Assembly (NCBI RefSeq): GCF_030347395.1
Contig: NZ_CP128170.1
Location: forward strand, 1,240,001-1,304,000
DNA length: 64,000 nucleotides
Direction: 5' to 3'
DNA from: Microbacterium sp. ET2
Lineage (GTDB): Bacteria; Actinomycetota; Actinomycetes; Actinomycetales; Microbacteriaceae
Below are positions 57,306-64,000 of this stretch, one piece after another. Numbering within the stretch: the first letter of the stretch is position 1; every line of letters starts with the position of its first letter. Both the position numbers and the translations under genes were made by a program. The notes under the pieces were generated by a model, which worked only from the letters and a program-made list of their open reading frames with translations, was not told where the DNA came from and did no database searches.

Positions 57306-57389
57306 CGCAGCGGAACGTCATCCTCGCGGAGGACGGCGATACACCCCGCGGTCGATGTCGACGCGGCATCCGATTCCTAGCGTCGAGGT

Positions 57390-57524
57390 ATGAGCAAATC
57401 GGCGGCGTTCCTCCTCTCGATCGGCGGCACGGTCCTCGTCATCGCGCTGCTCCTCGCCGCCTTCGTCACCGCCGCCGCGGCGGCGCTGCTGATCTTCGGC
57501 GGGCCGATGCTCGACAGCATGTGA
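57390..57524 (+). CDS. Small single-pass membrane protein
   Basis: A 44-residue open frame, MSKSAAFLLSIGGTVLVI at the start, with one long hydrophobic helix (about residues 6-37) and a short tail ending LDSM. GAGG lies very close upstream of the ATG. Strong C or G third positions fit a real gene of this genome. No family is recognised. It lies alone between the repeats and the VOC gene. Confidence 0.5.
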   Translation: MSKSAAFLLSIGGTVLVIALLLAAFVTAAAAALLIFGGPMLDSM

Positions 57525-57550
57525 GCCGAACCCCGCGATAGCCTGGCGCC

Positions 57551-57929
57551 GTGCGCGAGTCAGCCGTTCCCATCCTGCTGAGCCGCGATCTGCGGCGAAC
57601 ACTGCGGTTCTACGAGGCCCTCGGCTTCGAAGACCGGGGTTCGCGGCCTCCCGAGGAGTGGCACTACCTGATCCTTGCGCGCGGTGACATCGCGCTGCAC
57701 TTCTCCGAGGACCCCGAGCTCGACCCGCTCACCACGGCGTCGATGTGCTATCTCTACGTCGACGATGCGCAGGAGCCTGTACGAGCAGTGGCGCGCGCAC
57801 GTCGTTCCGGACGCCACGAGCGGCCACCGCATCACGTCGCCCACCGGCACCGAGTACGGCCTGGTCGAGTTCGCGCTCGTCGACCCCGACGGCAACCTGG
57901 TCAGAGTCGGTTCGCCGCGTCCCGCGTGA
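57551..57929 (+). pseudogene. Frameshifted VOC (glyoxalase/bleomycin resistance-like) protein
   Basis: The first frame gives VPILLSRDLRRTLRFYEALGFE and later MCYLYVDDAQ; the matching second half, SLYEQWRAHVVPDATSGHRI and GLVEFALVDPDGNLVRVG, is one base further on. Joined, they form a VOC-fold protein of about 125 residues like small bleomycin-binding or glyoxalase proteins. Removing one G from CAGG at 57770-57773 restores the frame. It is the same kind of change as in the 5'-nucleotidase gene 2.7 kb away, so an assembly error is possible. GTG at 57551 is the likely start. Confidence 0.75.
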
Positions 57930-58050
57930 CGGGATCAGCTGCTGCGAGCCCCCGACCCGACGACGAACCCCCCGATTCTCCTCGCGTTCGCCGCGCGGAT
58001 CGATACGCTGGGCCGGGACTGGGGAAGACGGTTTCAGGATCGGGGATGAC

Positions 58051-58758
58051 GTGACGACGACGATGACGGAGCAGAGGCAGGACGTCCGCGTGCGGGTCGC
58101 GCGGGCCTGGTACGGCGCGATCGCGGTGGTCGTCGCCATCGCCTTGGTGATCCAGATCGTGTTGATCCTCGTGGGAGGGCAGGACGCGAATTCCGGGTCG
58201 AATGCGACCGGGCCGATCGGCACACGCCTGGTCAGGCTGTTCAGCTTCTTCACGATCCAGAGCAACCTGTTCGTGCTCGGGACGTCGATCGCGCTGATGC
58301 TGAACGTCCACCGCGACGGCAAGGTCTGGCGGGTGCTCCGCATGGATGCTCTGCTCGGCATCATCATCACCGGTCTCGTCTACGAGACCGTCCTCGCTCG
58401 CCTCGTCGACCCGCAGGGTTGGGCGCTCGTCGCGACGATCGGCTTCCACTACATCGCACCATGGGCCACCCTCATCGGGTGGCTGATCTTCGGGCCGCGG
58501 CCGCGGATCTCGTGGATGACGACGCTCCTGGCCTTCATCTGGCCGGTGCTGTGGCTGGTGTACACCTTCATCCACGGCGCGGTCACCGGGTGGTACCCGT
58601 ACCCCTTCCTCGACGTCACCGAGATCGGGCTCACCGCATCGATCCTCAACTCGTTGGTCGTTCTCGCGATCGGCATCGTGCTGGCGATCATCCTCACCCT
58701 GATCGATCACCGCCTGCCGTCGCTGGTCCGCGGGCGGGCGGCGGACATTCGTGAATGA
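58051..58758 (+). CDS. Pr6Pr family membrane protein
   Basis: The 235-residue protein has about six membrane helices and the pattern of the Pr6Pr (putative six-helix membrane) family: RLFSFFTIQSNLFVLGTSIALML, ALLGIIITGLVYETVLA, and TIGFHYIAPWATLIGWLIFGPRPRISW, then IHGAVTGWYPYPFLDV. GTG at 58051 is chosen for the GGGGA upstream; an in-frame ATG at 58063 lacks a ribosome site. Function is not known. It overlaps the next small gene by 8 bp. Confidence 0.85.
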   Translation: MTTTMTEQRQDVRVRVARAWYGAIAVVVAIALVIQIVLILVGGQDANSGSNATGPIGTRLVRLFSFFTIQSNLFVLGTSIALMLNVHRDGKVWRVLRMDALLGIIITGLVYETVLARLVDPQGWALVATIGFHYIAPWATLIGWLIFGPRPRISWMTTLLAFIWPVLWLVYTFIHGAVTGWYPYPFLDVTEIGLTASILNSLVVLAIGIVLAIILTLIDHRLPSLVRGRAADIRE

Positions 58759-58969
58759 GTCACGAGTCCTGCACGTGCGGGGCGAGATCTTCGAGTGGAG
58801 CCTGCGGGACGGTGCGAATCAGTTCGCCTGGCTGAGCGGCCCGAACAAGGGGTACGGCTTCGCCATCGGACGCACCGACAGCGCTCCGCTCGCCGAGGTC
58901 GAAGCCCGCGACCACGTCGAGGCGTTCCTCACCGAGATCGATCCCGAGACGGGATACCTGCGCGACTGA
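58751..58969 (+). CDS. Small protein of unknown function
   Basis: A 72-residue acidic protein starting with GTG that overlaps the Pr6Pr stop. It has GEIFEWSLRDGANQFAWLSGPNKGYGFAIG (split, residues 11-40) and a C-terminal helix ending TGYLRD. It resembles short conserved actinobacterial proteins but I cannot name a function. Coupling suggests that it works with the upstream membrane protein. Confidence 0.65.
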   Translation: MNESRVLHVRGEIFEWSLRDGANQFAWLSGPNKGYGFAIGRTDSAPLAEVEARDHVEAFLTEIDPETGYLRD

Positions 58970-59010
58970 GCCGCGCGGCGTTCTCCTCGATCGCCCGGCT
59001 CGCGCGGATT

Positions 59011-59075
59011 CTCCGCCTTCCGCGGATGGATTCGACTGGATGATCCGCGTGAGCGCGAATCCCCGCAGGAAGGAA
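59011..59075 (+). repeat. Dispersed repeat, copy 1 (end of the DUF2332 gene)
   Basis: CGGATGGATTC, GATCCGCG, AGCG and CCGCAGGAAGG are shared in the same order with 60150-60216. The two copies, roughly three-quarters identical by eye, flank the DUF2332 gene in the same direction. Confidence 0.6.
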
Positions 59076-59079
59076 GAGT

Positions 59080-60084
59080 TCAGACCCGGAGCGCTGCGCC
59101 GGGGATCGCCTCGTAGCTCTGCCCGTGCGTGCCGACGAGCGCGAGGGGTTCGCCGTTCACCGCGAGGATGTTGCGCCCACCGGCATCCAATCCCGCCTTC
59201 GCAGTGATCTCGGGGAAGACGTCCGACCCTTCGTTGCTCACCCAGGTGACGTGGTCCAGGCTGCGCATGAGGTCGGCGAAGGCGGCCCGACCCTCGGGAT
59301 CGAGGTACATCACGACCGAGCTGTGATAGACGACCACGCGCGCGCCGCGCGGCGCTCGCGCGGCGAGATCGGGAACGAGCTCGAGGATGTCACCCTGCTC
59401 GAGGAGCGGCGGATCGGCCGCGGCGATCGCCGCTGCGGCGTCCAGGCGCCGGCGACGGTGGTCGTGCTCGGGCCAGATGAGCGACTCGAGCCACTCGAGG
59501 GCGGAGGGATCGCTGATGTCGAGCGGATTGAGGTCGATGCCCGCCCGCCAGGCGACCCTCGGCAGCTTCTCGGGAACGCTCGCCGCGTCGATCGCGCATT
59601 CCAGGATGGCGTTGCTCGGCCCATCGGCAGGATGAAGCTCGCGGATCCCGGCGCCGGTGTCGTAGCGGTAGCTGTACCGATCGGGGTAGAGGGTGAGCCC
59701 CGCTGAGGCGCCGGCCTCGATGAGGGCAAGGGGACCAGACAGCCGCGAGAGCACGGGAAGGAGCACCGCGCAACGTCCCGCCTCATTCGTCTGCGTCGCT
59801 CGCGCGAGAGCCTCCCTGCGGAGCCTCGGCCAGTTGGTGAGCATCCAGTCTCGAAGCGGCGGAAACGAACCGATCGGCGCGCCGAGCAGACGCGCGCACG
59901 CGAAGATCAGATGCGGCTGCTGCTTGCGCCGCGGCAGCTCGGCGAGGAGCGCGAGGATTTCAGGGTCATCCGCGATCGCGCGCGCCCATTCCTCGTATAT
60001 GGCCGATGTGCCTCGGGCTTCGAGGTCGGCGAATCGTCGGTAACCGGCGGCGATGCGGTCGAGGTGGGGCGCGGGGGCGTGCAT
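59080..60084 (-). CDS. DUF2332 family protein
   Basis: A 334-residue protein of the DUF2332 family (Pfam PF10094), common in actinobacteria and of unknown role. The family pattern shows as FACARLLG, LIEAGASAGLTLYPDRYSYRYD, WRAGIDLNPLDISDP, WPEHDHRRRRLDAA and VYHSSVVMYLDPEGR. The AGASAGLTL stretch recalls a methyltransferase-like binding loop, which is only a hint. The ATG at 60084 lacks a clear ribosome site. It is flanked by two copies of a dispersed repeat. Confidence 0.85.
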   Translation of the reverse strand: MHAPAPHLDRIAAGYRRFADLEARGTSAIYEEWARAIADDPEILALLAELPRRKQQPHLIFACARLLGAPIGSFPPLRDWMLTNWPRLRREALARATQTNEAGRCAVLLPVLSRLSGPLALIEAGASAGLTLYPDRYSYRYDTGAGIRELHPADGPSNAILECAIDAASVPEKLPRVAWRAGIDLNPLDISDPSALEWLESLIWPEHDHRRRRLDAAAAIAAADPPLLEQGDILELVPDLAARAPRGARVVVYHSSVVMYLDPEGRAAFADLMRSLDHVTWVSNEGSDVFPEITAKAGLDAGGRNILAVNGEPLALVGTHGQSYEAIPGAALRV

Positions 60085-60406
60085 GCCGGAACGCTACCAA
60101 GCTCGGTGGGCCGCCTTCCGTCATCCTGTCCCACGTTCGCGAGGAGTTTCGGCCTTCGCACGGATGGATTCACCCTGAGCGATCCGCACAAGCGTGGATA
60201 TCCGCAGGGAGGCGAAAGTAGGGGGCGGCTCACGACGCCACCTCGCGCCGAGCGACTCCTGACGATCCGTCTCCGTTACGCGCTGCCGGCGATCCTCGCG
60301 ATGTCGCTGATCGCGATGCTCGTCACTGCGCACGCCGTCGGCGCGGTCGAGAGCTCGAGCGTGTTGCTCCTCGAACGCCTCGACCAGATCGCCGAGATCG
60401 ACCACC
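60085..60406. other. Intergenic stretch with repeat and a possible small frame
   Basis: This 322-bp gap holds the second copy of the dispersed repeat and a possible short membrane protein on the plus strand (60301-60417). I see no clear promoter box. Confidence 0.5.
60150..60216 (+). repeat. Dispersed repeat, copy 2 (upstream of the DUF2332 gene)
   Basis: GGCCTTCGCACGGATGGATT, GATCCGCA, AGCGTGGATATCCGCAGG match copy 1 at 59011-59075 in order and direction. Confidence 0.6.
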
Positions 60407-60417
60407 TCAATCCCTGA
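60301..60417 (+). CDS. Possible small membrane protein
   Basis: A short frame of 38 residues from the ATG at 60301, with a hydrophobic start and the end LERLDQIAEIDHLNP. In-frame upstream residues LRYALPAILA extend the hydrophobic helix, so a non-ATG start further upstream is possible. No ribosome site stands out and it overlaps the NUDIX gene end on the other strand. Low confidence. Confidence 0.25.
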   Translation: MSLIAMLVTAHAVGAVESSSVLLLERLDQIAEIDHLNP

Positions 60418-60856
60418 CGTCGGCGATCACCCGGTCGATCCACTCGCGACGCTCGAGAGAAGCGATATCGCTGCGCTCGAACCATCCGATCTCTGTCAGC
60501 TCGACGCCGTCGGGCGTCGGCGGTGTCCGGAGCACGCACTCGTAGGCGGTCGTCACATAGCCCACGCGGTCGCCGTTCGGGTAGGTGACCACGAGCGGCT
60601 CTCCCCCGTACACGCCGATGATGCCGGCGATGTCGATCTCCGCGCCGAGCTCCTCACGGACCTCCCGCGCAACCGCATCGGCGGGTTCCTCGCCAGGCTC
60701 GACGGCTCCGCCGACGAGACTCCAGGCTCCGGAGTGCGCGTGCCGGGCGAGCAGCATCCGGTCACCCTCTCGGATGACGGCGGTGACGCCCGGCAGAAGG
60801 AGCAGATCGTGACCGATCCGCGAACGGAGGGATCGGATGTACTCGGATGCCGGCAC
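60407..60856 (-). CDS. NUDIX hydrolase
   Basis: This 149-residue protein has the full NUDIX box, beginning GAVEPGEEPADAVAREVREE and continuing LGAEI, fitting GX5EX7REUXEEXGU. It hydrolyses a nucleoside diphosphate linked to another group, often a damaged nucleotide. MLLARHAHSGAWSLVGGAVEPGEE resembles the MutT/NUDIX members that start with SRIGHDLLLLPGV. GTG at 60856 is the first good start before the conserved part; no strong ribosome site is seen. Confidence 0.88.
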   Translation of the reverse strand: MPASEYIRSLRSRIGHDLLLLPGVTAVIREGDRMLLARHAHSGAWSLVGGAVEPGEEPADAVAREVREELGAEIDIAGIIGVYGGEPLVVTYPNGDRVGYVTTAYECVLRTPPTPDGVELTEIGWFERSDIASLERREWIDRVIADVRD

Positions 60857-60887
60857 GAGACCATGCTCGCAGGTGCCGTGCCCGATT

Positions 60888-60968
60888 CGGTCGTCGAGCG
60901 AGCGAAGCGAGACGAAGCCGATTCCCCTTCGTTTCGTCTCGTCGCTGCGCTCCTCGCTCAACGACCGG
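60888..60968. repeat. Long imperfect inverted repeat after the thiolase gene
   Basis: CGGTCGTCGAGCGAGCGAAG/CGAGACGAAG and the facing arm CTTCGTTTCGTCTCGTCGCT/GCGCTC..CGACCGG can fold into a long hairpin. It may end the thiolase operon transcript. Such GAGCGAAGCGAGACGAA elements are common in this group of bacteria. Confidence 0.6.
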
Positions 60969-60987
60969 CCAGGCTCCGTAGCGCGGC

Positions 60988-62160
60988 TCAGCCGAGCCGC
61001 TCGATGATCGTCGCGTTGGCCATGCCGCCGCCCTCGCACATGGTCTGCAGCCCGTAGCGACCGCCGGTCGCCTCGAGATACGCCAGCATCGTTCCCAGGA
61101 GCCGGGTGCCCGACGCTCCGACCGCGTGCCCGAGAGCGATCGCTCCGCCCCGCGGGTTCAGTTTCGCCGGGTCGGCGCCGATCTCGGCCAGCCACGCCAG
61201 CGGCACCGACGCGAACGCCTCGTTCACCTCGTACGCGTCCATGTCACCGATCGACAGCCCCGAGCGCTCGAGGATCCGCCGCGTCGCCGGAATCGGACCG
61301 GTCAGCATCATCAGCGGGTCATCCCCGACCACCGCGAACGAGTGGAACCGCGCACGCGGGGTAAGCCCGAGCGCGAGCGCCCGCTCCTCGCTCATGATCA
61401 GCACCGCCGACGCGGCATCGGTCAGCGGCGACGAGTTGCCCGCGGTGATGTGCCAGGACAGCTCCGGGAAGCGCTCCGCCGCCTCATCGGTGCGGAAAGC
61501 CGGCGCGAGCCCCGCGAGCGTCTCGGGTGTCGTCCCCGCGCGCACCGTCTCATCCGTCACCGTCTCGACGCCCTCGACCGGGATCACCTGCGATGCGAAC
61601 CGCTCGTCCGCCCACGCCTCCGCCGCACGGCGGTGCGATTCCGCGGCGAACCCATCCAGCTCCTCGCGCGACAGCCCCCACTTCTGCGCGATCAGTTCCG
61701 CCGACACTCCCTGGTTCACGAGCCCCTCGGGATACCGGGCTCGCAGACCGGATGCCACGGATCCGCCCCGCCGCGACGACCCGAGCGGCACCCGGCTCAT
61801 CGACTCCACTCCGCCGGCGATGACGATGTCGTACGCCCCGGCGATCACACCCTGCGCGGCGAAGTGGGCCGCCTGCTGGCTCGACCCGCACTGCCGGTCG
61901 ATCGTCGTCGCCGGCACCGACTCGTCGAATCCCGCCGCGAGCACCGCCTGACGGGCGACGTTCATCGCCTGGTCGCCGATCTGGCTCACGCATCCGAGGA
62001 TCACGTCGTCGACCTGCGCCGACTCCAGCCCGTTCCGATCGAGGAGGCCCCCCAGCATGCCGGCGGCCAGATCCACCGGATGCACTCCGGAGAGCGCACC
62101 TCCCGGCTTCCCGCGCCCGGCGATGGTGCGCACCGCATCGACGATCACCGCGGAGGTCAC
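60988..62160 (-). CDS. Thiolase (acetyl-CoA acyltransferase family)
   Basis: A 390-residue thiolase that cleaves or forms beta-ketoacyl-CoA. The first catalytic Cys is in DRQCGSSQQA (about residue 90), the His in GHAVGASG and the second Cys in MCEGGGMA near the C-terminus. VNEAFASVPLAW is the usual NEAFA motif. It follows the thioesterase gene with a GTGA overlap and lies in the prpC run, so it may feed propionyl-CoA or other odd-chain units into the methylcitrate route. Direction cannot be told. Confidence 0.93.
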   Translation of the reverse strand: MTSAVIVDAVRTIAGRGKPGGALSGVHPVDLAAGMLGGLLDRNGLESAQVDDVILGCVSQIGDQAMNVARQAVLAAGFDESVPATTIDRQCGSSQQAAHFAAQGVIAGAYDIVIAGGVESMSRVPLGSSRRGGSVASGLRARYPEGLVNQGVSAELIAQKWGLSREELDGFAAESHRRAAEAWADERFASQVIPVEGVETVTDETVRAGTTPETLAGLAPAFRTDEAAERFPELSWHITAGNSSPLTDAASAVLIMSEERALALGLTPRARFHSFAVVGDDPLMMLTGPIPATRRILERSGLSIGDMDAYEVNEAFASVPLAWLAEIGADPAKLNPRGGAIALGHAVGASGTRLLGTMLAYLEATGGRYGLQTMCEGGGMANATIIERLG

Positions 62161-62615
62161 AGAGCCAGCCTCCGATCGGGGGTCGCATACGAGCTCCGCT
62201 GCTCGATCACCGCGAGAGTGCATCGGGAGATGCACACGAGCCGGTCGGCGTCGTCCACGATCCGGATCTCCCACACCTGCGCGCGGCGCCCGAGGTGCAC
62301 CGGCGACGCGGTGGCGGTCACCCACCCCGACGGCACCGGACGCAGATTGGCGTTGATCTCCTGGCCCACCACGTGGAACTTCTCGCGGTCGACGGCGAGG
62401 TACCCGGCCCACGACGCCAGCGTCTCGGCGACGGCCACCGACGCTCCGCCGTGCAGCACGCCCGCCGGCTGCACCGTGCGGTGGTCCACCGGCATGCGCC
62501 CGACCAGCGCGTCATCGCGCATTTCGACGATCTCGATGCCGAGGTTCTCGATCATCGTGCCCGCGGCCATCGCCTCGAGGTCGACCGCGGCCACATCGCC
62601 GAACCAGACGCTCAC
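62157..62615 (-). CDS. Hot-dog fold acyl-CoA thioesterase (PaaI/YdiI-like)
   Basis: This 152-residue thioesterase has the segment GRMPVDHRTVQPAGVLHGGASVAVAETLASWAGY (split, residues about 39-72), where the Asp/Glu and the VLHGG motif form the active site, and a later VTATASPVHLGRRAQVWEIRI strand. It resembles PaaI and 1,4-dihydroxy-2-naphthoyl-CoA thioesterases. It may release CoA from unusual acyl-CoA esters during propionate or odd-chain catabolism. Its GTG overlaps the prpC stop (GTGA). Confidence 0.9.
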   Translation of the reverse strand: MSVWFGDVAAVDLEAMAAGTMIENLGIEIVEMRDDALVGRMPVDHRTVQPAGVLHGGASVAVAETLASWAGYLAVDREKFHVVGQEINANLRPVPSGWVTATASPVHLGRRAQVWEIRIVDDADRLVCISRCTLAVIEQRSSYATPDRRLAL

Positions 62616-63796
62616 CCGGCCGACTCCTCCGGACGGTCGGCGGCGGCCAGAACGGCCTCGTCGGGCACGTAGCCCTCGACGTGCCGCTCGTCAGGGCCGT
62701 TGTACTCGGACAGCGGCCGGATGAGTGCGTTGGCGCCGAGCTGCTCGATGACGTGAGCCGTCCACCCGACGATCCGCGCCGCGACGAACAGCGGCGTGAA
62801 GGTGAGGGTGTCGAAGCCCATGAGGTTGTAAGCAGGTCCCGACGGGTAGTCGAGGTTCGGGTAGATCCCCTTGCGTGAGACGAACTCCGACTCGAGCGTC
62901 TCGTAGAGCTCGAGCACGTCGGGGCGGTCGTAGTGCGCGACGAGGGTGTCGAGCGCCGCCTTCATCGTCGGCACCCGCGAGTCGCCGCGCTTGTAGACGC
63001 GGTGCCCGAAGCCCATGATCTTGCGCTTCTCGGCGAGCGCGGCGTCCAGCCACGGCGCGACGTTCTCGGCCTCGCCGATCTCGTCGAAGATGTGCAGCAC
63101 GGCCTCGTTCGCCCCGCCGTGGAGGGGTCCCTTCAGGGCGCCGACGGCGCCGACGACGGCCGAGTACAGGTCGCTGAGCGTCGAGGCGATGACCCGGGCG
63201 GTGAAGGTCGAGGCGTTGAAGGAGTGCTCGGCGTAGAGGATCATCGACCGGTTGAACGCGTCGACCACGACCGGGTCGGCTTCCTCGCCGAAGGTCATCC
63301 AGAGGAAGTTCGCCGCGTAGTCGAGGTCATCCCGCGGCGCGACGGGCTGCTGACCCCGCCGGCGCCGCTGACCGTAGGCGACGATGGCCGGCAGGACGGA
63401 GAAGAGACGGATGCTGCGGGCGAGGTTCTCCTCGGCGCTGCCGCTCGCGTCGAGGACCGAGCCGGTCCCGGCGAGATCTCGGGCACCGACGAGGCTGAGG
63501 GCGGTGCGCACCTCGTCCATCGGGTGGGCGTCGAGCGGCACGAGGTCGATCGCGGCCCGCACGTCGGCGGGAAGCGCGCGGTAGGAGCGCTCGGTCGCGC
63601 GCAGCTTCGCCAGCTCCAGGTCGGTCGGCAGTTCGCCGTTCCACAGCAGCAGCGCCACCGCCTCGAACGGCTGGGTCGCGGCGAGCTCCTGCACGGGGTA
63701 GCCCCGGTACAGCAGCGAGTTCGTGTCTGGGTTGACCTTCGAGACCGCCGTGTAGTCCACGACGACGCCGGCGAGGCCCTTCTTGATGTCGGTCAC
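62612..63796 (-). CDS. prpC: 2-methylcitrate synthase/citrate synthase
   Basis: This 394-residue synthase joins propionyl-CoA (or acetyl-CoA) with oxaloacetate. Catalytic residues are seen in LKGPLHGGANEAV (His), IMGFGHRVYKRGDSR (His) and the Asp region of LDYPSGPAYNLMGF; N-terminal GLAGVVVDYTAVSKVNPDTNSLLYRGYPVQEL (split, residues 7-38) is typical of the 2-methylcitrate type. Its upstream neighbour is prpB, so it belongs to the methylcitrate cycle. ATG at 63796 lies 8 bp downstream of prpB. Confidence 0.94.
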   Translation of the reverse strand: MTDIKKGLAGVVVDYTAVSKVNPDTNSLLYRGYPVQELAATQPFEAVALLLWNGELPTDLELAKLRATERSYRALPADVRAAIDLVPLDAHPMDEVRTALSLVGARDLAGTGSVLDASGSAEENLARSIRLFSVLPAIVAYGQRRRRGQQPVAPRDDLDYAANFLWMTFGEEADPVVVDAFNRSMILYAEHSFNASTFTARVIASTLSDLYSAVVGAVGALKGPLHGGANEAVLHIFDEIGEAENVAPWLDAALAEKRKIMGFGHRVYKRGDSRVPTMKAALDTLVAHYDRPDVLELYETLESEFVSRKGIYPNLDYPSGPAYNLMGFDTLTFTPLFVAARIVGWTAHVIEQLGANALIRPLSEYNGPDERHVEGYVPDEAVLAAADRPEESAG

Positions 63797-63804
63797 GCGA
63801 TCTC

Positions 63805-64000
63805 CTATCGGTCGATCTGGAAGGTGAAGACGTCCTGATCGAAGTGGGCGTACTGCTCGTAGTCGATGAGGTCGTACAGGTCGGCGCGGTGCTGCATCTC
63901 GCCGAGCTTCGAGGTGAGGTGGCCCTCGTCCACGAGCGTATCGAGGGCGCGCGACGCCGACCCCATCGCGATCCGCAGCAGCGACACCGGCCAGATGACG
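63805..64000 (-). CDS. prpB: 2-methylisocitrate lyase, C-terminal part (cut by window edge)
   Basis: Only about 64 residues are in the window. They match the C-terminus of PrpB, with VIWPVSLLRIAMG and GEMQHRADLYDLIDYEQY, then FDQDVFTF. PrpB splits 2-methylisocitrate into pyruvate and succinate. The start lies beyond position 64000. prpD is probably next to it outside the window. Confidence 0.85.
   Translation of the reverse strand, partial: VIWPVSLLRIAMGSASRALDTLVDEGHLTSKLGEMQHRADLYDLIDYEQYAHFDQDVFTFQIDR

Larger units (their letters stand above)
56949..57389. other. Repeat-rich intergenic stretch
   Basis: These 441 bp hold three palindromic repeats (57010-57072, 57121-57185, 57243-57305) separated by similar GC-rich spacers with AGCGAGCCCCAGCGA. 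I see no convincing gene here. Beyond 57305 the sequence leads to the small membrane protein at 57390. Confidence 0.7.

Overview
The window is 64 kb of very GC-rich, densely coding DNA. The gene types and composition point to an actinobacterium, most likely a Microbacteriaceae such as Microbacterium (an inference from gene content, codon use and start-stop overlaps; no rRNA is present). Most genes sit in long same-strand runs joined by ATGA or GTGA overlaps. I see no tRNA, rRNA, CRISPR array, phage gene or insertion sequence.

Layout. 1-4.8 kb: a partial sensor histidine kinase, an SdpI-like membrane protein, a cytochrome b561-type protein whose N-terminus carries three copies of a dispersed palindromic repeat, and etfBA. 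4.9-9.3 kb: an M20 peptidase, ThDP decarboxylase and aldehyde dehydrogenase operon. 9.4-11.9 kb: a MFS efflux pump, TetR and HAD operon with two tandem operators.

12-35.8 kb is the most unusual part. It holds five M81 (MlrC-like) metallopeptidases, a pseudo-catalytic M24 protein, two MFS/ABC transport systems (an oligopeptide-type ABC importer with a fused permease-ATPase), three Gfo/Idh oxidoreductases (one fused to an aldo/keto reductase, plus a separate degenerate one), an epimerase and a sugar-isomerase-like TIM barrel. A single LacI-family gene lies in the middle. A TTGCGCWA motif occurs in front of all three large operons, so they look like one regulon: import a compound, cleave amide bonds, then oxidise, reduce or epimerise the pieces. 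The substrate is unknown.

35.8-48.8 kb: two GntR-controlled carboxylate modules. The first has a MmgE/PrpD protein, GntR, a sixth M81 enzyme, a MaoC hydratase, a class III CoA-transferase, an acyl-CoA dehydrogenase and a CitE-like lyase, which resembles itaconate or C5-dicarboxylate dissimilation. The second has a PEP mutase/isocitrate lyase-family lyase, a GntR regulator, LeuC and LeuD, and an acyl-CoA ligase, with four copies of an ATGCAGA motif around the regulator.

48.9-52.4 kb: a MarR regulator and a valine-type operon (acyl-CoA dehydrogenase, 3-hydroxyisobutyrate dehydrogenase, enoyl-CoA hydratase). 52.5-60.1 kb: a large exported 5'-nucleotidase with a frameshift, a repeat-rich stretch (23-bp tandem repeats and four more palindromic repeat copies), small membrane proteins, a frameshifted VOC protein and a DUF2332 protein. 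60.4-64 kb: a NUDIX hydrolase, and thiolase, thioesterase, prpC and a partial prpB, a propionyl-CoA/methylcitrate operon that continues past the window. The acyl-CoA dehydrogenases here could pass electrons to EtfAB.
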